From NCBI RefSeq assembly GCF_023823685.1, contig NZ_JAMXBF010000019.1, positions 1 through 51,779 on the forward strand: DNA of 51,779 nt, read 5' to 3'. This DNA comes from Pseudomonas subflava (GTDB taxonomy: Bacteria > Pseudomonadota > Gammaproteobacteria > Pseudomonadales > Pseudomonadaceae). Shown here in pieces: positions 9,901 through 17,580 of the stretch; position 1 is the stretch's first letter, and every line of letters begins with the position of its first letter. The notes beneath the pieces are model-generated. The model was given only the letters and a program-made list of their open reading frames with translations. It did no database searches and was not told where the DNA came from. Position numbers and translations under genes: made by a program.

Positions 9901-11228
9901 AGCCATCGCGCCTGTTCCTCGGCCTGCTCGGTGGCCTGCTGGCCCTGGCCGTCGTGCTGGGTACGCTGCCGTTGCTCGACATCAAGCTGCCGCAAAGCCT
10001 GCAGCCACTGTGGTGGGGCCTGCTGCTGGCGCTGCTGCTGATCGCCGGCCTGGACGCCGCCCGCCTGCGCCGCCTGCCGTCGCCGCGCCTGGAGCGCCAA
10101 CTGCCCGGCAACCTGCCGCTGGGCCGCTGGAGCGAGGTGCGCCTGACCCTGCACCACGACTATCGTCAGGCTCTGGCGGTGCAGGCCTTCGACCACCTAC
10201 CCGAGCACATGGACTTCGAGTTCCTGCCGCAGCAGGTGGAGTTGCATCCGGGTGAGCAAACCGAGTTCGGCTATCGGGTACGCCCGCTCAAGCGCGGGCA
10301 CTTCCGCTTCCCCCGCTGCGAGCTGCTGCTGCCCAGCCCGCTGCGCCTGTGGCAGTCGCGCCGCTTCGTCGGCCAGGCCAGCGAGACCCGCGTCTACCCG
10401 GACTTCGCCCGCCTCTATGGCGCCCAGCTGATGGCCGTGGACGACTGGCTCAGCCAGATGGGCGTGCGCCAGCGCCAGCGCCGCGGCCTCGGTCTGGAGT
10501 TCCACCAGCTGCGCGAATTCCGCGACGGCGACACCCTGCGCCAGATCGATTGGAAGGCCACCGCGCGCAAGCGCACGCCGATCGCCCGCGAGTATCAGGA
10601 CGAGCGCGACCAGCAGATCGTCTTCCTGATCGACTGTGGCCGGCGCATGCGCAGCCAGGACGACGAGCTGTCGCACTTCGATCACGCCCTCAATGCCTGC
10701 CTGCTGCTCAGCTACGTCGCCCTGCGCCAGGGCGATGCGGTGGGCCTGGCGACCTTCGCTGGCGAGCAGGACCAGTACGTCGCGCCGGTCAAGGGACAGG
10801 CCCACATCAGCAGCCTGCTCAATGCCGTGTACGACCTCGACAGCACCCGCCGCCCGGCCGACTACGCCGCGGCGATCAACGCCCTGCTCGCCCGCCAGCG
10901 CCGCCGCGCCCTGGTGGTACTGGTCACCAATCTGCGTGACGAGGACGACGAGGAGCTGCTCGGCGCAGTCAGGCGTCTGGGGCGTCAGCACCGGGTACTG
11001 ATCGCCAGCCTGCGCGAGGAAGTGCTGGATCGCCTGCGCCACACCCAGGTGCAGGACTACGAGCAGGCCCTGGCCTACTGTGGCACGGTGGACTACCTGA
11101 ACGCCCGCGCCGGCCTGCACGAGCGCCTGCTGGCCCATGGCGTGCCGGTGCTGGATGCCAGGCCGAAGGAGCTGGGGCCGGAACTGGTCGGGCGCTATCT
11201 GGCCTGGAAGAAGGCTGGGGTGCTCTGA
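9897..11228 (+). CDS. DUF58 (VWA-like) domain protein
   Basis: The 443-residue protein starts with two hydrophobic segments (LFLGLLGGLLALAVVLG and WWGLLLALLLIAGL), so it is membrane-tethered, with a DUF58/VWA-like domain behind. The DUF58 signature is present: GLEFHQLREFRDGDTLRQID then WKATARKRTPIAREY. The site of the VWA metal motif reads LIDCGRRM rather than DxSxS, so metal binding there is doubtful. The GTG start overlaps the MoxR stop by four bases. It is the last gene of the unit; the convergent dgkA follows 54 bp later with no obvious terminator. Confidence 0.93.
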
Positions 11229-11282
11229 GCCCGGCGCCATTCGCGGCGCACGCGCGCAGGCCTCGGGCGAGGCCCGGGACGG

Positions 11283-11648
11283 TCAGCCCAGCAGGATGAT
11301 CGCCCAGACCAGGGTGATCACCGCGAGCGAGGTGAGCTGGGCGGCGCTGCCCATGTCCTTGGCGTTCTTCGACAGCGGATGGCGCTCCAGGGAGATGCGG
11401 TCGATGGCCGCCTCCACCGCCGAATTGAGCAGCTCGACGACCAGCGAGAGCATGCTCACCGCCACCATCAGCGCCCGCTCCACCGGGCTCACATCGAGCC
11501 AGAAGGCCAGCGGGATCAGCACCACGTTGAGCAGGACCAGTTGGCGGAAGGCAGCTTCGCCAACGAAGGCGGCGCGCAGGCCGTCGAACGAATAGCCGGC
11601 GGCATTGAGGATACGTTTCAGGCCGGTCTGGCCCTTGAATGGCGACAT
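11283..11648 (-). CDS. dgkA: diacylglycerol kinase
   Basis: DgkA phosphorylates diacylglycerol to phosphatidate at the inner membrane, recycling lipid left over from envelope glycan synthesis. The 121 residues match the small trimeric prokaryotic enzyme. The signature ELLNSAVEAAIDRI followed by SKNAKDMGSAAQ is intact and three membrane helices are visible. The ATG at 11648 (MSPFKGQTG) is chosen over longer in-frame extensions because it fits the family start. It lies downstream of erdR in the same direction, separated by 109 bp. Confidence 0.95.
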   Translation of the reverse strand: MSPFKGQTGLKRILNAAGYSFDGLRAAFVGEAAFRQLVLLNVVLIPLAFWLDVSPVERALMVAVSMLSLVVELLNSAVEAAIDRISLERHPLSKNAKDMGSAAQLTSLAVITLVWAIILLG

Positions 11649-11757
11649 GGAGAACTGCTGTCCTGTAGCGATGACGGGCGGCACCTTAGAGGCTGCGCCG
11701 TCAAAAATGCGTGAAGTGTGCGGCGCAAGCCGTTGCGAGGTGAGCAACGCGAAGGCG

Positions 11758-12408
11758 CTAGTGCCCCGGAATCGACTCCATCTGCTGCAGCAGCAGCGCC
11801 GCCTGGGTGCGGGTGCGCACGCCCAGCTTGCGGAAGATGGCGGTGACGTGGGCCTTGATGGTGGCCTCGGAGACGTTCAGCTCGAAGGCGATCTGCTTGT
11901 TCAGCAGCCCGTCGCACACCATGGTCAGCACGCGGAACTGCTGCGGCGTCAGGCTCGCCAGGCCGGCGCTGGCTGCCTTGGCCTCGGCCGATACGCTGGC
12001 AGCGGCGAAGGCCTGCGGCGGCCACCAGGCGTCGCCGTCGAGGATCTGGCGCACGGCCTGCTGGATCGTCTCCAGCGGGCTCGACTTGGGGATGAAACCG
12101 CTGGCACCGAACTCGCGGGAACGCGAGACCACCGCCGCGTCTTCCTGCGCCGAGACCATCACCACCGGGATCTGCGGATACTGCCCGCGTAGCAGCACCA
12201 GACCGGAAAAACCGTAGGCGCCGGGCATGTTGAGATCGAGCAGGACCAGGTCCCAATCACCCTTCTCGGCAAGGCGCGCCTCCAGTTCGGCGATGCTGGC
12301 CGCCTCCACCAGACGCACGTCCGGGCCCAACCCCAGGGTCAGGGCCTGCTGCAGGGCACTGCGGAACAGCGGGTGATCGTCGGCAATGAGGATCTCGTAG
12401 GCGGCCAT
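11758..12408 (-). CDS. erdR: LuxR-family response regulator ErdR
   Basis: The 216 residues have an N-terminal receiver domain (EILIADDHP, phospho-acceptor Asp58 in LLDLNMPG, Lys in IPKSS) and a C-terminal LuxR helix-turn-helix (about 150-212, LTPQQFRVL then NKQIAFELNVSEATIKAHVT). In P. aeruginosa the close homologue ErdR acts in ethanol oxidation and acetate (acsA) regulation; assignment here rests on similarity and the neighbouring dgkA and EamA genes. A good ribosome binding site (AGGAAAG) precedes the ATG. The cognate kinase is not in the window. Confidence 0.85.
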   Translation of the reverse strand: MAAYEILIADDHPLFRSALQQALTLGLGPDVRLVEAASIAELEARLAEKGDWDLVLLDLNMPGAYGFSGLVLLRGQYPQIPVVMVSAQEDAAVVSRSREFGASGFIPKSSPLETIQQAVRQILDGDAWWPPQAFAAASVSAEAKAASAGLASLTPQQFRVLTMVCDGLLNKQIAFELNVSEATIKAHVTAIFRKLGVRTRTQAALLLQQMESIPGH

Positions 12409-12531
12409 GGCTTTCCTGTTCTTGTTGTCCAGCTGGCTGGCGAGGCGGCGCTCAGCATGCCGAGCCGTAGCGGGGTGGTCAAGCTCCGCGCTTTGCGGCA
12501 AAGTCGCCAGCTTTTGCCGCCGAGAACCGAC

Positions 12532-13422
12532 ATGCGAAGCCAAGCCCTGCGCGCCGACCTGCTGATGCTGCTGACCGCGATGATCTGGGGCTCCTCCTTC
12601 GTCGCCCAGCGCCTGGGCATGGACGCCGTCGGCCCCTTCCTCTATACCGGCCTGCGCTTCGCCCTCGCCACCGCGGCCCTGCTGCCGCTGGTGGTCTGGC
12701 TCGGCAGGCGCGAGGGCGAACAGCGGCCCGCACCGGTCAATCGCGGCCTGCTGCTCGGCGGCCTGGCCATGGGCCTGGCACTGTCGCTGGGCATCAACCT
12801 GCAGCAGGTCGGCCTGCTGTTCACCAGCGTGACCAACTCCGGCTTCATCACCGGGCTGTACGTCATCGTGGTGCCGTTGCTCGGTCTTGTGATCGGCCAG
12901 CGCACGGGCCTGGGCACCTGGCTGGGCGCAGGACTGGCGGTGCTCGGCATGTTCCTGCTCAGTGTCGGCGAGGGTTTTCAAGTCGCCTCCGGCGACTGGC
13001 TGCAGCTGGCCGGTGCCTTCGTCTGGGGCGTGCATGTACTGCTGGTGAGCTTCTTCGCCAGCCGCCACGACCCGCTGCGCCTGGCCCTGCTGCAGTTCGC
13101 CGCCTGCGCGGTGCTAAGCCTGGTTCTCGCGGTGCTGTTTGAGGAAATCCGGCTGGATGCCATTCTTGCCGCCGGCCCGGCCATCCTCTATGGCGGTCTG
13201 CTCGGCGTGGCGGTCGGTTTCACCCTGCAGGTGGTGGCACAGAAGCACGCCATCGCCTCCCATGCCGCCATCATCCTCTCGCTGGAAGCGGTGTTCGCCG
13301 CCATTGCCGGCGCCCTGTTGCTCGGCGAGACGCTGGCACTGAAAGGCTACTTCGGCTGCGTCCTGATGTTCGCCGGCATGTTGCTGGCCCAGCTGTGGCC
13401 GAAGAAGGTCGGCATCGCGTAG
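12532..13422 (+). CDS. EamA/DMT family transporter
   Basis: The 296 residues form about ten membrane helices in two EamA repeats, beginning MLLTAMIWGSSFVAQRLG, where the WGSSF motif is typical. The second repeat ends SLEAVFAAIAGALLLGE, a hallmark of DMT metabolite exporters. The substrate cannot be predicted. Upstream in-frame codons exist from 12373, but 12532 gives the canonical family N-terminus. It is divergent from erdR across 123 bp and convergent with the DTW gene. Confidence 0.92.
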   Translation: MRSQALRADLLMLLTAMIWGSSFVAQRLGMDAVGPFLYTGLRFALATAALLPLVVWLGRREGEQRPAPVNRGLLLGGLAMGLALSLGINLQQVGLLFTSVTNSGFITGLYVIVVPLLGLVIGQRTGLGTWLGAGLAVLGMFLLSVGEGFQVASGDWLQLAGAFVWGVHVLLVSFFASRHDPLRLALLQFAACAVLSLVLAVLFEEIRLDAILAAGPAILYGGLLGVAVGFTLQVVAQKHAIASHAAIILSLEAVFAAIAGALLLGETLALKGYFGCVLMFAGMLLAQLWPKKVGIA

Positions 13423-13447
13423 GAGTGCAATACCGGCGGCGCCCTGT

Positions 13448-14164
13448 TTATCGAAGAAACGGCTCGATGGCCCGGTGCGCCGGACTCCGTTCATCCACGA
13501 CCCGGCGGTGCTTGGCGCCCAGGTAATGTTCGGTGAACAGGTCCAGCCAGGCATCCAGGGCGGCGGACGCCTGCGGCTCGCCGGCCAATTCCAGACAGAG
13601 CGCCGCAACCTCGGCGGTGCATAGGTGCTCGTCGCGAGTGGAGCGGCGCAGGCGATAGCGCGACAACTGCTCCGGCCTCAGGCTGAGCACCGGAAAGCGG
13701 TTCAGATACGGGCTCTTGCGGAACATCTTGCGCGCCTCGGTCCAGGTTGCATCGAGCAGGATGAACAGCGGGCGCTTGCCCTCTGCCAGCGGCGGCAGCT
13801 CCTCGATCACCCGTCCGGGCTCGGCGTATTCGCCGGGGAACACCACGCAGGGCGCATATTGCGGGTCGTCGAGCAGCTCCAGCAGGCGCGGGTCGACCTC
13901 GGTGCGCTGCCAGCCGAAGGCATGGGTGTCGGCCACCAGATCGGCGATCAGCCAGCCGGTATTGCTCGGTTTCAGCGCCTCCACGTCGTACATCAGCAGG
14001 CACACGCCGGCCCGCACCTCGACGTTCGGCCGCCATACGCACAGGCAGTAGCTGGGAATCACCCGGCAACCGGGACAGCGCTCGGAGCGCGAGCCTCGGG
14101 ACACGAAGGGCTTGAGGCTGCGCGCCAGGCGCTCGGCGCGCAGGCGGGCGACGGCATGACTCAT
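13448..14164 (-). CDS. DTW domain tRNA-uridine aminocarboxypropyltransferase
   Basis: The 238-residue DTW-domain protein has the family motif in LDATWTEARKMF and a Cys cluster CPGCRVIPSYCLC near residue 40 that probably binds zinc. DTW proteins such as TapT/TuaA transfer the 3-amino-3-carboxypropyl group from S-adenosylmethionine to tRNA uridine (acp3U47 in E. coli). The tRNA position here is inferred from the family. The start at 14164 (MSHAVARLR) is chosen over upstream extensions, which run into the divergent secreted-protein promoter region. Confidence 0.88.
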   Translation of the reverse strand: MSHAVARLRAERLARSLKPFVSRGSRSERCPGCRVIPSYCLCVWRPNVEVRAGVCLLMYDVEALKPSNTGWLIADLVADTHAFGWQRTEVDPRLLELLDDPQYAPCVVFPGEYAEPGRVIEELPPLAEGKRPLFILLDATWTEARKMFRKSPYLNRFPVLSLRPEQLSRYRLRRSTRDEHLCTAEVAALCLELAGEPQASAALDAWLDLFTEHYLGAKHRRVVDERSPAHRAIEPFLR

Positions 14165-14284
14165 GACGGACTCCACGGGAAAGGCGCGCAGTCTACTCTC
14201 GCCGTCGACAGCGAGTAAGATGGGCGCTGCTGAACCCGGGCAAGGAGCGCCGGTCGAAGGCACATCGCAATCATGGAGATCGTC

Positions 14285-14686
14285 ATGCCCCGCCTCATCG
14301 CCCTGCTCGCCCTCGCCACCGTACTGCCTGCCGTCCAGGCCGCCTCGCTGCAGGAGCACGAGCTGACCCGCACCCTTGAGCAGGTCGCCAAGGAAAGCAG
14401 TGCCGGCACGCCGCGGGCGATCAACGAGGACATACTCGACCAGGGCTATACGGTGGAAGGCAACGAGCTGGTCAACCATCTCAGCGTGCGGGCCGCCCAT
14501 GCCGAGCAGATGCGCAGCAATCCGGCCACGGTGCGCAACCAGCTGGGCGCCAGTGTGTGCAGGAATCAGGGCTATCTGCGTCTGCTGGCCCAGGGCGCCG
14601 TGCTGCGCTACCAATTCAGCGAATACAAGAGCAATCAGCCGGTGGCCACCGAGCGCTTCGCCAAGGCCGACTGCGGCCTGCAGTGA
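14285..14686 (+). CDS. PA3611-like small secreted protein (quorum-sensing-regulated virulence factor family)
   Basis: The 133 residues begin with a cleavable signal peptide (PRLIALLALATVLPAVQA, cut near residue 19), so the protein is periplasmic or secreted. Two Cys residues in the mature part could pair. The sequence closely resembles, from memory, P. aeruginosa PA3611, a structurally solved protein whose function is not settled. The ATG at 14285 has GGAG seven bases upstream, which favours it over an ATG at 14273. Its stop is one base from the stop of the convergent small gene. Confidence 0.8.
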   Translation: MPRLIALLALATVLPAVQAASLQEHELTRTLEQVAKESSAGTPRAINEDILDQGYTVEGNELVNHLSVRAAHAEQMRSNPATVRNQLGASVCRNQGYLRLLAQGAVLRYQFSEYKSNQPVATERFAKADCGLQ

Positions 14687-14687
14687 T

Positions 14688-14879
14688 TCAACCCTTGCCG
14701 CGGCGCTGCTCGCCGTCGGCACGCAATTCGGCCAGCAGCGCCTGCATGTAGCTGGCCCGCCGCACCCCACCCTCCAGGCGGCGCAGGCATTCATCTTCGA
14801 GGGTTAGGTTGTTGGTGCGCGCGGCCTGCGTCAGCAGGCGGTACAGCTCACGATCCAGCTCCAGTGTCAGCTTGGGCAT
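14688..14879 (-). CDS. small ribbon-helix-helix-like protein
   Basis: The 63 residues start PKLTLELDRELYRLLTQAAR, a beta strand plus helix pattern like MetJ/Arc DNA-binding or antitoxin proteins, followed by NLTLEDECLRRL and a basic C-terminus. No toxin partner lies beside it, so an orphan regulator is as likely as an antitoxin. Transcription converges on the PA3611-like gene with one base between stops. Confidence 0.65.
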   Translation of the reverse strand: MPKLTLELDRELYRLLTQAARTNNLTLEDECLRRLEGGVRRASYMQALLAELRADGEQRRGKG

Positions 14880-15343
14880 GCCTGCCCCTCCCTTTCCAGT
14901 CGCCGCACCCCCGGCGGCATGCGGCGGTGCGTCTTCAGCAAGTAAAACAGAGGGCCGCCCGCCCTCCAGCCTGGCGGACGAACGGCGGTGCTCTTAAGGC
15001 ATCACGAGCTAGGCCAAGTCCTGAATCACACCGCAGCGGGGAGCGCGGCCTCGCGCCAGCATCGCAGGAAGAAGATTTCAGGCCTGACGCGCCATCTGCA
15101 TCATCCACCCGCGCTGCGTAGCGCCATGACCACACCGGACAGAGAGTTCGCGGGACGGCGTCTGAGGTGGCTATCAGCAGTCAGCTCACTGGAAGATCCA
15201 CGAAGAGCCGGAACGGCTCGTTCTGATGCGCCCGGTCTGCCACGTTATACGCATGCGCATGAGAGCCTGCGCTCACAGCTGGAATATCAACCGGACGCAC
15301 AACTGGATGCGGAACGCTTGCTACCAAGGCGACCTACCAGGCA
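14880..15343. other. gene-free stretch between the small RHH gene and recX
   Basis: This 464 bp stretch holds no convincing coding region; open frames lack ribosome binding sites and family resemblance. I see no tRNA or strong repeat. It begins with the promoter side of the small gene at 14688 and ends at the recX terminator. A degraded gene or an unrecognised RNA cannot be excluded. Confidence 0.5.
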
Positions 15344-15381
15344 GAAAAAACGGAGCCCGGAGAGGGGAACGCTCCGGGCTC
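15344..15381 (-). terminator. Rho-independent terminator of recA-recX
   Basis: On the minus strand a ten-base stem (GAGCCCGGAG paired with CTCCGGGCTC, nine-base loop) is followed by CGTTTTTT. It starts ten bases after the recX stop. Confidence 0.85.
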
Positions 15382-15390
15382 AAGGGGAAG

Positions 15391-15855
15391 TCAGTCCAGA
15401 CTGGCACCACGCAGCAGGCGGCCGATCTGCTCCTGGGAAAAACCACGGTAGGCGAGAAATCGAGCCTGCTTGGCCTTCTCGCGCAGGTCCGCTGGCAACT
15501 GCCCGGCGAACTTGCGCTGCCACAGCTCACGCAGTTGCTCACCCCAGTCGATCTCGGCCTCGCTCAGCGATTGCTCGATGGCGGGGCGCGGCAACCCGCG
15601 CTGGGCCAGCTCCTCGCGGATACGCATTGGGCCGTAGCCAGCTCGCGCGCGACTGGCGACGAAACTTTCCAGATAACGGCTCTCCGACAGCAGGCCCTCC
15701 CCCACCAGACGGTCGAGGGCCGCGTCGATCAACTCCTGGGGAGCACCGCGCTGGCGCAGCTTGCGGGTCAGTTCTACCCGACCATGCTCGCGCCGGGCCA
15801 GCAGATCCATGGCGGCGCGGCGCACGGCAACCGCGGTGTCGAGCATGACGCTCAT
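15391..15855 (-). CDS. recX: RecA regulatory protein RecX
   Basis: RecX caps RecA filaments and inhibits recombinase and co-protease activity. The 154 residues have the helical tandem-repeat architecture of the family, with motifs such as LARREHGRVELTRKLRQRG and ARAGYGPMRIREELAQRG. It lies 14 bp downstream of recA in the same direction and shares the LexA-controlled promoter. The start at 15855 gives MSVMLDTAV; a second ATG three codons later is possible. Confidence 0.93.
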   Translation of the reverse strand: MSVMLDTAVAVRRAAMDLLARREHGRVELTRKLRQRGAPQELIDAALDRLVGEGLLSESRYLESFVASRARAGYGPMRIREELAQRGLPRPAIEQSLSEAEIDWGEQLRELWQRKFAGQLPADLREKAKQARFLAYRGFSQEQIGRLLRGASLD

Positions 15856-15869
15856 GGGCGAGCAGCAGA

Positions 15870-16916
15870 TCAGGCGTTGAGGTCAGCCAGATCGTCCTCT
15901 TCTTCCTCGGCGGCACCACGGGCGGCGCCAGCCACCAGCAGTTTCTCGCGGATAATTTTCTCGATAGCGCTGCCGGTTTCCGGATTGTCTTCCAGGAACT
16001 TGGCGGCGTTGGCCTTGCCCTGACCGATCTTGTTGCCCTGGTAGCTGTACCAGGCGCCGGATTTCTCCACCAGACCGAGCTGCACGCCCAGGTCGATGAT
16101 CTCGCCGGTGCGATAGATGCCCTTGCCGTACATGATCTGGAACTCGGCCTGGCGGAATGGCGGAGCCACCTTGTTCTTCACTACCTTGACGCGGGTTTCG
16201 CTACCGACCACCTCGTCGCCTTCCTTCACCGCGCCGGTGCGGCGGATGTCCAGGCGCACGGAGGCGTAGAACTTGAGGGCATTACCGCCGGTGGTGGTTT
16301 CCGGGTTGCCGAACATCACGCCGATCTTCATACGGATCTGGTTGATGAAGATGACCAGGCAGTTGGCGTTCTTGATGTTGCCGGTGATCTTGCGCAGCGC
16401 CTGGCTCATCAGGCGGGCCTGCAGGCCGACGTGGGCATCGCCCATCTCGCCTTCGATCTCGGCCTTGGGCACTAGAGCGGCCACGGAGTCGACGATGATC
16501 ACGTCAACCGCATTGGAGCGCACCAGCATGTCGGTGATTTCCAGGGCCTGCTCACCGGTATCCGGCTGGGACACCAGCAGGTCGTCGACATTCACACCCA
16601 GCTTGCCGGCGTAGTCCGGGTCCAGGGCGTGTTCGGCGTCGACGAAGGCGCAGGTGGCGCCCATCTTTTGAGCCTCGGCGATCACCGACAGGGTCAGGGT
16701 GGTCTTACCCGAGGATTCAGGACCGTAGATCTCGACGATACGGCCCTTCGGCAGGCCGCCGATGCCGAGCGCGATGTCGAGGCCAAGGGAGCCGGTGGAA
16801 ATGGCCGGAATCGCCTGGCGCTCGTGGTCGCCCATGCGCATCACGGCACCCTTGCCGAACTGCTTTTCGATCTGCCCCAGGGCTGCCGCCAACGCGCGCT
16901 TCTTGTTCTCGTCCAT
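15870..16916 (-). CDS. recA: recombinase RecA
   Basis: RecA forms filaments on single-stranded DNA, promotes strand exchange and triggers LexA self-cleavage. The 348 residues are of normal length. Walker A GPESSGKT is at 65-72, the ATP cap and L2 loop follow, and the C-terminus is acidic (AAEEEEDDLADLNA). The start MDENKKRALA at 16916 is preferred to an ATG two codons upstream because of ribosome-binding-site spacing. It heads a recA-recX operon with a consensus SOS box 45 bp upstream. Confidence 0.98.
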   Translation of the reverse strand: MDENKKRALAAALGQIEKQFGKGAVMRMGDHERQAIPAISTGSLGLDIALGIGGLPKGRIVEIYGPESSGKTTLTLSVIAEAQKMGATCAFVDAEHALDPDYAGKLGVNVDDLLVSQPDTGEQALEITDMLVRSNAVDVIIVDSVAALVPKAEIEGEMGDAHVGLQARLMSQALRKITGNIKNANCLVIFINQIRMKIGVMFGNPETTTGGNALKFYASVRLDIRRTGAVKEGDEVVGSETRVKVVKNKVAPPFRQAEFQIMYGKGIYRTGEIIDLGVQLGLVEKSGAWYSYQGNKIGQGKANAAKFLEDNPETGSAIEKIIREKLLVAGAARGAAEEEEDDLADLNA

Positions 16917-16960
16917 TTCCATCCTCACGTGATCAAAGGGAGCCGATCGCTCGCCAACAA

Positions 16961-16976
16961 CTGTATAAGTAGACAG
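16961..16976 (-). promoter_or_regulatory. LexA binding site (SOS box) of recA
   Basis: The 16-mer CTGTATAAGTAGACAG on the plus strand reads CTGTCTACTTATACAG toward recA and matches the gamma-proteobacterial consensus CTG(T)N8(A)CAG exactly at its arms. Its placement 45 bp before the recA start fits classical SOS repression. Confidence 0.92.
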
Positions 16977-17003
16977 TAGTATTCCATAAGGCAAGTCGCT
17001 CGC

Positions 17004-17504
17004 CTACCCCCACCCGGGATTTTCTCCTGCAGCCAGTCGGAGCAATCCTTCCAACGCCCGTAACACCGTCTGCCGGCGCACTGCATCGCGATCACCGGCG
17101 AACTGGCAGCGCTCGGCGAAGCAGCTCTCGCCGTCGGCCCAGGCGAGCCAGACGGTACCGACCGGTTTCTCCGGCGAACCGCCACCGGGACCGGCCACAC
17201 CGCTGACCGCCACCGAAAAACGCGCACCGCTGCGCAGCCGAGCACCTTGGGCCATGGCCTCCACCACCTCGCGGCTGACCGCACCTACGCGGACGAACAA
17301 CTCCGTAGGCACGCCCAGCTGAGCGGTCTTCTGCGTATTGGAATAGGTGACGTAGCCCGCCTCGAACCAGGCCGAGCTGCCGGCGATACGGGTGATGGCC
17401 TCGGCGATGCCGCCGCCGGTACAGGACTCGGCGGTGCTCACCTGGGTCCCCAGCCCTAGAAGCGCTGCGCCCAGCCGCTCGGCCAACTGCGTGATGGAAT
17501 CCAT
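17004..17504 (-). CDS. pncC: nicotinamide-nucleotide amidase (CinA C-terminal domain, PncC)
   Basis: The 166-residue stand-alone CinA C-terminal domain deamidates nicotinamide mononucleotide to nicotinate mononucleotide in NAD recycling. The hallmark STAESCTGGGIAEAITRIAG is near the N-terminus, and SVAVSGVAGPGGGSPEKPVG follows in the second half. The longer N-terminal competence-damage domain is absent, as usual in Pseudomonas. GGAGAG precedes the ATG. The gene is often simply annotated cinA; it lies upstream of recA and is divergent from mutS. Confidence 0.92.
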   Translation of the reverse strand: MDSITQLAERLGAALLGLGTQVSTAESCTGGGIAEAITRIAGSSAWFEAGYVTYSNTQKTAQLGVPTELFVRVGAVSREVVEAMAQGARLRSGARFSVAVSGVAGPGGGSPEKPVGTVWLAWADGESCFAERCQFAGDRDAVRRQTVLRALEGLLRLAAGENPGWG

Positions 17505-17580
17505 ATGCTCTCCGGGGTGAAACGGGCAAGGGGGATACCCTACACTACGCGCTTTTGCGATTTCAGCCGGACCGAACAGC

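Noticed and set aside
13448..14794. 448-codon extended form of the DTW protein
   Set aside because: The upstream half is antisense to the PA3611-like gene; the family begins near MSHAVARLR at 14164.
14688..14879. Toxin-antitoxin pair
   Set aside because: The small ribbon-helix-helix-like protein has no adjacent toxin gene; the neighbouring convergent gene encodes an exported protein.
15001..15340. tRNA or other structured RNA in the gap before recX
   Set aside because: I found no cloverleaf, CCA end or T-loop sequence on either strand by eye.
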